The notes under the pieces: model-generated
What the model was told of the DNA's origin: nothing
What the model saw: the letters and a program-made list of their open reading frames with translations, nothing else
The model's database searches: none
Shown: positions 1-7,400 of the stretch, in pieces
How the letters are laid out: each line of letters begins with the position of its first letter
Numbering within the stretch: the stretch's first letter is position 1
Position numbers and translations under genes: made by a program
Assembly: GCA_009602725.1 (NCBI GenBank)
Contig: WELB01000164.1
Coordinates: 25,922 to 43,919 of the forward strand
Direction: 5' to 3'
Length of the DNA: 17,998 bases
Origin: Spirogloea muscicola
Lineage: Eukaryota > Streptophyta > Zygnematophyceae > Spirogloeales > Spirogloeaceae

Positions 1-268
1 GGCGCGGTAGCCGGCGTCGCGCATCAAGCCCGCCAGGGCGTCCCGTAGGAGATTGTGGACGCCCACCACCTCAGGGCCTGTGGGACACCGCAGCATGTGG
101 GTGGCTAGGTCTCCGCCCTCCGTACGGAAGCCACACTCACACTGAGTTACTCCAATCAGGCAGGTCGGGGGCAGGCCCAGGAACAGCTGGAGAAGCGTCC
201 GGAATGCTTCAGGGCTGATTTTGAAAGCGTTGTGGATTGCGTGTGTGGTGAGCCAATCCAGGGGGCCA
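1..268 (-). mobile_element. LINE-like reverse transcriptase C-terminal fragment (runs off the edge)
   Basis: Read on the minus strand, one open frame from about 268 to 1 gives DWLTTHAIHNAFKISPEAF, then FLGLPPTCLIGVTQCECG, then DLATHMLRC and HNLLRDALAGLMRDAGYRA. The C-x-C ... H-x3-C arrangement followed by a His-(N/D)-x-L-R-(D/E) helix is the zinc-binding tail seen at the end of many plant and algal LINE-type reverse transcriptase proteins. The same order occurs at 17500-17800 and 2705-3260. The frame is unbroken for its visible length, so the copy may be younger than its neighbours. It continues beyond position 1. Confidence 0.75.
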
Positions 269-283
269 GCTCGCCGCCGCGGA

Positions 284-361
284 CCCCATGGCGGGCGCCG
301 CCGGCGGTGGCGCCGGCGGCGGCCCGGGGTTTGGGAGGGGTGGCGGCGGCGGCGGCGGCGC
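284..361. repeat. GC-rich low-complexity block with GGC triplets
   Basis: Imperfect GCC/GGC runs end in six to seven perfect GGC units (342-361). The block sits between two element fragments and abruptly interrupts the sequence upstream of the fragment at 1-268. Confidence 0.85.
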
Positions 362-390
362 TCTCGACCTAGCAGACCAAATTGAGGATA

Positions 391-420
391 GGGGCTGGAC
401 AAGCCAGCCCAAAAAAGAAT
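391..420 (-). repeat. GGGCTGGC stem-loop motif
   Basis: On the minus strand: ATTCTTTTTTGGGCTGGC, TTGT, then CCAGCCCC. The two halves pair perfectly over seven bases with a T-run before the stem. It lies after the stop of the minus-strand fragment at 546-775. Confidence 0.7.
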
Positions 421-460
421 GAACAAAGTACGAGAAGAAAGCGCGGCCAGATTGACTGGT

Positions 461-484
461 GGCTGGGAAAGGCCAGCCCAAAGG
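461..484 (-). repeat. GGGCTGGC stem-loop motif
   Basis: On the minus strand: CCTTTGGGCTGG, CCTTT, CCCAGCC. It is a second copy in the same 3' flank as the one at 391-420. Confidence 0.65.
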
Positions 485-545
485 GACAAGGTCTGAAGGA
501 GCCGGAGTGCGAAGGACTTGGACGAAGACATCAGCCAGGGAACGC

Positions 546-775
546 TCAGTAACCTCTAGTCAGGAGATGCAAGTCTGAGTAGCTAGCCGGCGGAAAGACG
601 TCGCCCTGACGGGGGCCGGACGGAACCCGCTGCCAAAGCTCGGCCTGCGCGCAAGTGAACCGCGAAGGCGAGGGACCGCTGCATCGAGATGGCCAGACGC
701 ATTCGGAAGACTTGAGCGCTGACGAGACGAGAAGCGCTGAGAAAGACAAGCACACCAGGAAACAAAGCACCTTGC
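546..775 (-). mobile_element. LINE-like element C-terminal tail fragment
   Basis: The minus strand encodes FRMRLAISMQRSLAFAVHLR and RAGRALAAG in one frame, and PPASYSDLHLLTRGY followed by TGA in another. This matches the tails at 2190-2345, 3060-3260 and 17265-17440, whose shared pattern is RMR..., SLAHA(V/L)H, RAGRALAAA, then YSDLHLLTRG and stop. A shift of frame separates the two halves, so the copy is broken. Confidence 0.65.
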
Positions 776-830
776 CTTTGTACTTGGCCATTTGGCCTAC
801 ATTTGTTTCAAATACACGGATTTTTTAAAG
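770..830 (-). mobile_element. Element 3' segment with GGCCAAATGGCC palindrome
   Basis: The sequence CTTGCCTTTGTACTTGGCCA on the plus strand, followed by TTTGGCCTACATTTGTTTC, matches inverted or direct copies at 15825-15860, 16115-16150, 16400-16430, 16720-16760 and 17820-17875. It contains a short palindrome, GGCCATTTGGCC here and GGCCATGTGTGGCC elsewhere. It lies 5' of the 546-775 fragment in element orientation, the same arrangement as at 17825-17998 with 17100-17800. Confidence 0.5.
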
Positions 831-860
831 CAGCTACGAATCACTCAGCTACGAATCACT
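831..860. repeat. Perfect 15-base tandem duplication
   Basis: CAGCTACGAATCACT occurs twice in a row, directly before a copy of the GGGCTGGC stem-loop motif. It is probably a replication slip or a remnant of element insertion. Confidence 0.9.
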
Positions 861-861
861 C

Positions 862-893
862 CATTCTTTTTGGGCTGGCTTCTGTCAGCCCCT
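862..893 (+). repeat. GGGCTGGC stem-loop motif
   Basis: CATTCTTTTTGGGCTGGCTT then CTGTCAGCCCC. GGGCTG pairs with CAGCCC, and the T-run precedes the stem as in the other copies. Confidence 0.65.
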
Positions 894-1014
894 CTTTTTT
901 ATGGCCGAGTGAGCTCATTCTTCAGTACCCCCTGCTAAGCAGGCGCAGGTCAGAGAAGCCAGGCCCCTGGAAGTGGGTCCCTGACCAGAGCCAGAAGCAG
1001 CTCTAATCACCCGC

Positions 1015-1270
1015 CTGGAGGTGCGGCGCTTGCGATTGACGTGCACGGGGCGGGACATACGGCAGTCGCTGGCTGGACCTTCTGCAGCGGCTTGCCCGGC
1101 AGGCCATCGGTCGTCGGCAGGGTCCGCAAGGGGAGCTGCCCGGCTTCAATGCTGCCGGGTCGCTTGCCGAGGTCTCCCCAATGCGGCTCCTTGTCTCCTT
1201 CCAACGCTCCCTGGCTCACGCCGTGCACTCGCGGGCAGGCCGCACCATGGCTGCTGCTTCTGGGTCTAGT
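1015..1270 (+). mobile_element. LINE-like element fragment, degenerate
   Basis: On the plus strand ALAIDVHGA is followed, with frame changes, by the equivalents of RWLDLLQRLARQA, a stretch resembling LPGFNAAGSLAE, a tail resembling MRLLVSFQRSLAHAVHSRAG, and AAASG. The DNA is clearly similar to the reverse complement of 17300-17570. At least two frameshifts make it non-coding. Confidence 0.65.
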
Positions 1271-1319
1271 TGGGTGCCTCATTTCCAGCTGCAAGTCACT
1301 GCTGCTAACCGGGGCTTAC

Positions 1320-1640
1320 TAAGCTCCTCGCCGTTGGGCTGCTCGTTCTGCTGCCCTTGGCGGCGGGACACAGCACGCTGCGCAAGTCGCTGGAGGAGGT
1401 CGAGCCACCGAATCTCAAACGCCCCGTGCACGTCGATCACCAGTGCGACAAACTCGTCGCCCGCTGGGTGATCGGCGTATTTCCGCTCCTTGACACCCGC
1501 CGCTTGTGGAACTGCATAGCCTGCCTCCTCCGCCGGTCGTTGGGAGCTCGTGAAGTCAGAGCAGTCGTTGGTGACAACTACGGCGATGATCTGGGGGCCC
1601 CCGCCCAGCGCGCTGGCGACGGGCGTGGAGACGGCCATGC
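1320..1640 (-). mobile_element. LINE-like element fragment with open frame
   Basis: A minus-strand frame of 119 codons contains STPVASALGGGPQIIAVVVT, then KERKYADHPAGDEFVALVID, then VHGAFEIRWLDLLQRLAQRA. This is the segment after the zinc-binding motif in the same element family: a D-rich strand, Ala-rich helix, K-x-x-K-Y-A-D-H, then the F-V-x-L-x-I-D strand. It lies head to head with the plus-strand fragment ending at 1270. Confidence 0.7.
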
Positions 1641-1699
1641 GCCCGAGCTTGCAGGGGCTTAGGGCTTAAGGAGACCTTTCTGGCTATGCAGTCTGTCAA

Positions 1700-2040
1700 G
1701 CGGCAGACGCCAAGGAGAGGAAATACGCCGGTCACCCCCTCAGCAGCGAGTTTGTCGCGCTCGCAGTCGACGTCCGGCCTTTTGAAACTCGCTGGCTTGC
1801 TCGACCTTCTCCTGCAGCTTGCGCCGCGTGCTGTGTCCTGCCTGCCAAGGGCAGCAGAGCGAGCAACCCAGCTTCAATGCCGTCGGGTTGCTTGTTAAGT
1901 GTACAGGATGCGACTTGCCATCTCCCTGCGGCGGTCCTTGGCATTTGCCGTCACGCGGGTGCAGGTCACGCCTTGGCTGCTGCCTCCAGGTTCCCTCAGG
2001 GTAACACTTTTCCGCCCTTTACTTATTCTGATCTGCACTT
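1700..2040 (+). mobile_element. LINE-like element fragment, degenerate
   Basis: The plus strand carries the DNA for KERKYAGHPLSSEFVALAVD, then a shifted version of the RWL-LLQ helix, a region resembling FNAVGLLV, and a tail with AGHALAAAS and TYSDLHLLEM. Frames change at least twice. The order is the same as in the copies at 2680-3262 and 17265-17800, so it is one collapsed C-terminal copy. Confidence 0.65.
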
Positions 2041-2116
2041 GTTGGAGATGATTGAGCGCCCACTTGCAGAAGTCATGGAAAATAGTATCCTGTTTTTGTG
2101 CCTGCCGGCCCTTTCA

Positions 2117-2252
2117 GACCGCTGGAGGAAGATAGAGAGGCGCACACGGTAGACCTGCGCTAGCGAGCCAGCGGCGTTGAAGCGGCGTTTCAACGCCGCT
2201 GGCTCGCTAGCTCAGGTCTACCGTATGCGCCTCTCATCTCCCTCCAGCGGTC
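2117..2252. repeat. Near-perfect inverted duplication of an element fragment
   Basis: Positions 2117-2181 and 2189-2252 are reverse complements with only a few mismatches and one indel, separated by 7 bases. The unit contains the FNAAGSLAQVYRMRL segment of the LINE-like family. Transcribed from either side it would fold into a hairpin with a stem of about 64 base pairs. Confidence 0.85.
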
Positions 2253-2390
2253 CATGGGCCCACGCCTTGCACCTGCGTGCCGGCCGTGCTCTAGCTGCAG
2301 CCTCTGGCTTTCGTCAGGGGATTCCTTTTCGGCCGCTAGTCTTTTGGATTAGCGGCGCCTCACTCGTGGTTACTGAGTGATCCATCCTAC
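2183..2390 (+). mobile_element. LINE-like element C-terminal tail fragment
   Basis: The plus-strand frame reads RRFNAAGSLAQVYRMRLS, then HALHLRAGRALAAASGFRQG, ending in a degraded version of the YSDLHLLTRG tail with stop around 2378. The right arm of the inverted duplication at 2117-2252 is the start of this copy. Confidence 0.65.
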
Positions 2391-2432
2391 CCAAGCATTG
2401 AGGCAGTGCTTTTGGCCCCTTCAGACCTTGTA

Positions 2433-2469
2433 AATCTTTCTCGGGCTGGCTGTTCACAGCTCTTGCCCC
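2433..2469 (+). repeat. GGGCTGGC stem-loop motif
   Basis: CTTTCTCGGGCTGGCTG then TTCACAGCTCTTGCCCC, located downstream of the plus-strand tail fragment ending near 2378. The second half is slightly degraded. Confidence 0.55.
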
Positions 2470-2507
2470 CCGATGGGAGAGCCACTTCTTCTTTCTACCT
2501 TGTACAT

Positions 2508-2536
2508 TGCTCTGGGCTGGCCTCTCACAGCCATTG
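2508..2536 (+). repeat. GGGCTGGC stem-loop motif
   Basis: GCTCTGGGCTGGCC, TCTCA, CAGCCATTGCC. It is a second copy about 75 bases after the one at 2433. A half-degraded third copy (CTTGGCCTCTCACAGCCC) follows at 2643-2660. Confidence 0.6.
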
Positions 2537-2679
2537 CCTTACATAGAAAGAGCTGTCTCTCGTCACCACTGCCCTTTTCTGCAAGCTTCATTCCTCAACT
2601 GGAAGAGTCTATCACCTTGTCGGGCCTTCTGATGCTTTCGGACCTTGGCCTCTCACAGCCCTCGCCCGCTCAGATGGGC

Positions 2680-3270
2680 CATCTTTCTGCTGTGCAAATG
2701 GAGGCGATCGAATGGCTGCTCACGACCTCCTCAGGGAAGCAATGTTTGGCACTTTGCTGGAGGCAGGGTACACAGTGGCAATCGAATTAACTCCACCATA
2801 CCCATCCTGCAGAGAGCTGATGAAGTTCATATGCAGAGGGTCGACCTGGTGACCACCACACCGGGCGGGGGCCTGCGCATCATTGCTGATGTAATCATGA
2901 CAGATGTGGCTGACCATTCCAAGCTGGGGCTCTCTGCTTCGAAGGCTGGGCATGCAACAGCGGATGCCGCTTTCCAAAGAGGCCAAGAATGCTGACCACC
3001 CGGAATGGGACGAGTTCGTTCCACTAGCCATTGATGTGCACGCTGCTTTCAACACTCAGTGCTAGACCTATTGACCCGACTGCAACGCCGCTGGCTTGCT
3101 TGCTTGCGTAGGTGTCTCGCATGTGCCTGTCCATATTCCCTCCAGTGGTCCGTGGCCCACTGCTTGCACCTGCGTGCTGGCCTTGTTCTAGCTGCAGCCT
3201 CTGGCTTTCGTCAAGGGGACTGCTTTACAGCGGCTAGTCTTTCTGACTTAAACCGCTAAGTAGAGGTTAC
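2680..3270 (+). mobile_element. Longest LINE-like element fragment of the left flank
   Basis: Read across three frames of the plus strand, the family order is complete: AHDLLREAMFGTLLEAGYTV, IELTPPYPSC, VTTTPGGGLRIIADVIMTDV, KAGHATADAA, then ADHPEWDEFVPLAIDVHAAF, the RWLA region, CLHLRAGLVLAAASGFRQG and LSDLNR with stop near 3258. The zinc-binding Cys/His cluster upstream is not clear. At least two frameshifts are present. The copy ends about 40 bases before the GAGGGA microsatellite at 3308. Confidence 0.72.
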
Positions 3271-3307
3271 TAAGTGGTTATCCTACATGGTACTTGCTTA
3301 CTTATGT

Positions 3308-3347
3308 GAGGGAGAGGGAGAGGGAGAGGGAGAGGGAGAGGGAGGGA
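3308..3347. repeat. GAGGGA microsatellite
   Basis: GAGGGA or its rotation repeats about six times without interruption. It begins about 40 bases after the end of the plus-strand element fragment at 2680-3270 and lies beyond the 3' end of the RST1 gene. Confidence 0.95.
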
Positions 3348-3519
3348 ACCCCCGACCGAGCTTGAGGCTACGCTTTGCTCAAACTACTTTTCCATGTATG
3401 CCTTGCTCTGGTTGGAAAACCACGACCATCAGCCTAATTGCTTTGCTGGGTGGTGGAGCTTGGGTGTCATGCAATGGCTCCGCCACTGCTAAACACCGGC
3501 AACAGTGCAGCCCTCCAGC

Positions 3520-4435
3520 TTATGAGGTCGTCAGAAGGCCCGAGACGAAGCCAAGCTCCTCCAATGATAGGTGGGTCCGCAGAGCAACAAGCGTGCCTCT
3601 GACGGCTGCAACGATGCAGTCGTAATCGAGAAATGGGGACTGGCAGCTCGCAGAACCATCTTGGAGGCGCCGAAGCAGCTTCAGCACTTTCTGCACTGCC
3701 AAAGCGACTGTTGCGCTGTCCTCCTGCGCCAGCAAGCACGGAAGGGCGTAGGGCAGGTCTCCTATAGCCGCACTCCCGCTGGCCTGCAGGAGCATCGCCG
3801 CAGGCGCCCATGCACTGGCCAGCAGGGAGAGCACCAGCACCGCCTGCACGACACGGCAACAGACGTAGCAGATGATTCTCTGATCTCCGACGGCCACGTG
3901 ACTGTTGTGAAGGCAAACATGCTACAACAGGCAAAAGGCAGCATTTGAGATGACAAAGCTCGTGCTTTAAAGAAGGTGACTGCAGCCGAGGAGAAAAAGG
4001 TGAAGCATGTTCAAACCCTGGGTTCTAAGGTGCAGTACATGACAGGGCCACCACTGACATCCTTATAGCTCTCTTTTAGCCACAATTCAGATTGCAACTT
4101 CATCAGACATCGCAAGTGCATGGGCAAAGCAGGCTTGGGAACGACAAGTAGCTTTCTCACCAGTATCTCTCTCAGAGTATCTACAGAGGAGGGCAATGTC
4201 AAGCACGCTGGCGAGCCACCGCCGCCGCTCCGCAAGACCCACGTCCCTCAGTGCCCTCGCCAGCTCGATCGCGTGAAGCTCAAGCCCAGCCGTGCGCTTC
4301 GTCAACCAGCCAATGGACACATGGCTGGAGCTCCATGGGCGGCAGGACCTGGCGGGCAACAAGCCGGGCCCTCAAGAACATGGCCGTCGCAACCTCCTTG
4401 GGGGATGAGGACTGCAGATGGCTAGTGGGCCTGAC
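3520..4435 (-). CDS. RST1: RST1 C-terminal end, exons 22-23, with apparent frameshift
   Basis: Exon 22 starts after ACCTTCTGCAG at 4435 in phase 0 and reads KEVATAMFLRARLVARQV, then CVHWLVDEAHGW, which fits RST1. That frame hits TGA at 4280-4282. The conserved sequence resumes in the next frame over as LELHAIELARALRDVG and AERRRWLASVLDIALL. The last exon reads AVLVLSLLASAWAPAAML and DLPYALPCLLAQED and stops with TAA at 3520-3522, as expected for the family end. The junction between these two parts is not solved: donor G|GTGAGA at 4160 is phase 1, the obvious acceptor before 3843 (GTCGTGCAG) is phase 0, and a better acceptor (CCTGTTGTAG before 3921) would add about 26 residues. Confidence 0.7.
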
Positions 4436-7400
4436 CTGCAGAAGGTACGAGCACACAGCCTGTGCTTCAATGCTTTATTGAATGGCAAGATCGAGTCAGC
4501 ACCTAGCTGGATGGTAGAGCAGACAGCACTCAGTGAGATGCCTCACAGCGCGGGACTCATTCACACCCATACCCACGACAACAACAACAACCACAACCGT
4601 AATGGGCCCACCTCATAACTGCTTTTCTCTTACTTTTAGAACCTCTGTATCAACCGAATGTGTAATACTCGATTGCCGTGATATGTCTTTCAGGATGACT
4701 TGTACACTCATTCTAAGAATGTAGATCTGTTGCTCAGCGGTGTATATCCACACAATTGTCAAGACAACAAATACAACAACAGACAGGCAAGCGAGGGCGC
4801 CCCCAAATTCCAGACTCTGCTCTTCGCAATGCTATGAACTTCTGCCCAAGTTATACCCCAGGCTACGAAGAGCTAGTGTGGCATATGCAATGTAGACTTA
4901 CTTGCAAAAGGGCTTGCAGGGACTCAGCTTTCAGCTTCGCCATGGCCTCCACGGCAACTTCACACTCACTGTCGCCACTCCATTCCCTACTCGGAACTGG
5001 CAAAGGCAGCTTACCAATCAGACTTTGCATGAGCCGCTCGGCTCCATCCACGAGCTGCAAGCTGGCAGACAGCTGCACGTCTTCCAGAGACTGGTGCAGT
5101 CCCATCCAAACCGCCTCCCTCTCCTTGGAAGCACTGAGGCCATCTGGAGGAGTGGCTGAGCTTGCTGCGTCTCTTGAGAGGTCCACAAGGACTGCTCCCA
5201 GATCATGGAGAAGCTGGAGCGACCTGGCAATGCTGAACGCCGCAAGCAGACGTGGAAGTTGGCTAGTGACGAGCACTCGCTCTCTGCTTGTCATTGCCAA
5301 GAGTCGTGTCAGGTCCAGAATCTCGGCCAGCCACACTGCAAGCAGCTCCTGGCGGTCAGCCTGTACCATGGCGAACAAGATGCACTCCTCCCTAATTGCT
5401 GCCCCAGAGGTGTCACAGTTTTTCCTAAAGAGGCAGTGCTGCCGCATCAGACGATGTAGCAGTTTGCCCCAGGCCAGTGATGGCAGGCGCGGAGCCTGTG
5501 AGAGGCATCGCAGCACCGATGCCTGTCGAGACCCTATTGCGCTGTCAACCTGCAGATACGCTTGCAGGAAGACAGGAGTCAGCCTGACAACATGCCGGCG
5601 AGTGAAATCTATGTGTGTTAGAGACCAAGTGCATGCATCTGTAAGCAGTTGATGCAGAAGGGCAGTGCCTGCGTAGCCAAATTCTAAGCAGCTTTGGGCA
5701 CTATTGTCAATTATTCCGTCCAGACGCACATGTGTTGCTACTGTACAGGGCCAAGATAATGTCAGGGTTAGGATACTGACAGTCAAGAGCTTAGGATTTG
5801 GGGCGAGGTGAATGTATGGGCTTAAGCGTACGTGTGAAGTGCTGCTCTGAAGCAGCCAGACGATTGCTGGGCGCAGGGTCCCCTCAGCCCAAAAGCTCTC
5901 CAAGGGCAGAATGCCTTTTACTCGTAGGCCCCTGGCTCCACCTTCTGCAGCATCGTCAGTCTCATTTGCAACTCCAGACCGCCAGACAGAATATGTTGTG
6001 CTGCAGAGAGCCAGTGCTCGCCCAGCTTCCTCCCGTAACTCACTCTCCTTCTTGTAGACCTCAATGAGCGCCTGCACGCCCACCCGGATCTCTTCTTGCA
6101 TTGACGGTTCACTTAGGAGCCGGTCGAGGAGTCGTCCTGGTGTGACTTGAGACATTGCCTGCCACACATAGCATCACAAGAAACTCTGATTCAGACAGGT
6201 AATGCTTGGTTGAAGATAGTCTTTCTGCAAGGGAGACAACAGATACCACAATATAGCAGATAAGACAGCTTGGCAAGGGGTAGTGTAAGGCAAGGCAAGG
6301 AGGGGTACCGGTGTCTCATCAGCGAGACGCTTGCTTTGAAGAGCCACAAAGTCAGTAGTAGCACCAATCGCTTGTGCGAAGCCAGTCATAGCCGCCCCTC
6401 TCAGCAACTTCTCTTTGTTGTCATCCTTGAACAGCTTTAAAAGAGTCTTGACCACCCTCGTTGCAACATCAGATGCCACTGAGTGACCATGGCACAGAGC
6501 CGTGTGCAGCAGGCCTCCGATGGCAGAAGCAGGTGCAACTTTGAGCCCGCACTCAATCATCATGCCAGGGCTCCACAAGTCAGTACCAAAGCCTTCCACA
6601 AGCAGCTCCATGCGAGTCAACAATACATCGACCTCGGCTCCAGAAATCAAGTCGTACTTGGAAGCGGCAGCCATGCAGGCCGGCAGAGCTTGCACAGCGC
6701 CGCTTGCAAGCCCTGCACCACTTGGCCTGACTGCACCCTGTTGCAGGACTGCTTTCCCTCCAAAATCATTGGCACCTTGGCCCTCCTTTTCTGGCAGAGC
6801 CCAATGAATTAGCAACTCAAGGAGTCTGCGAAGAAGCTCCAGGTCCCCTGCACGTCCAACTGCTTCAGCTGCTAGTCCGAGTCCGCAAACAGCTCCCACA
6901 ACGCTTGCATCGTCCCTCTTGTCTTGTCCTGCACCTTGAGCAGTCGAGCCCAAGCTGGCTTGCATTAGCCTGGACAATCGTTGTGCAAGATTGCCACTGC
7001 CAGCCGTCAGCCTGGGCAGACGACACATGGGGTCTGTTTGATTGCCACTTTCAATCAGCAAGCAGGAAGCGCGGCTGTCCCATTTCCCAAGGAATGCCAG
7101 GAGACTGTCCAGAATGGTGGCAAGTAAGGCCGTCTCCTCTCTGATTGCTTCCTCTTCTGCCTCTGCAACCCAGAAGCTTGCCTCAGAGGTATGCAGCAGC
7201 AGGCTCTGGCTAATCCAACCCAGGGACAAGCCTGCCGCAACGTGCATCACCGGATCGACTTTCTCGCGCGCCAGCCCCTGCAAAAGACCCGTTGTTATCA
7301 AATCAGGAGACGCCAGCATGGTGCCTTTGGCAACAGAAGACGAGCTAAGCAAGTCATGTCAACTTGACAAGTATGAAGTTGATGCAACAGATGAGGAGGG

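Noticed and set aside
3308-3347. CRISPR-like array
   Set aside because: The repeats are contiguous hexamers without spacers in a eukaryotic sequence, so this is a plain microsatellite.
3467-3934. A 155-codon minus-strand frame overlapping the last RST1 exon
   Set aside because: It is Gly/Ala/Arg-rich and out of frame with the conserved LSLLASAW and DLPYALPCLL sequence, so it is a shadow.
4279-4306. A 28-base mini-intron to explain the frameshift
   Set aside because: GT and AG ends exist and would restore frame, but the interval is too short for normal splicing and would delete VDEAHGW, which matches the family.
4756-5652. A 298-codon open frame on the plus strand
   Set aside because: It is antisense to exon 21 of RST1, which has clear family motifs on the other strand. 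Its own translation is Ser/Arg-rich and resembles no protein I know.
6174-7352. Taking the whole 392-codon and 434-codon frames as two intronless genes
   Set aside because: Both ends of these frames show splice sites, and the family sequence continues in phase across them. They are exons of one gene.
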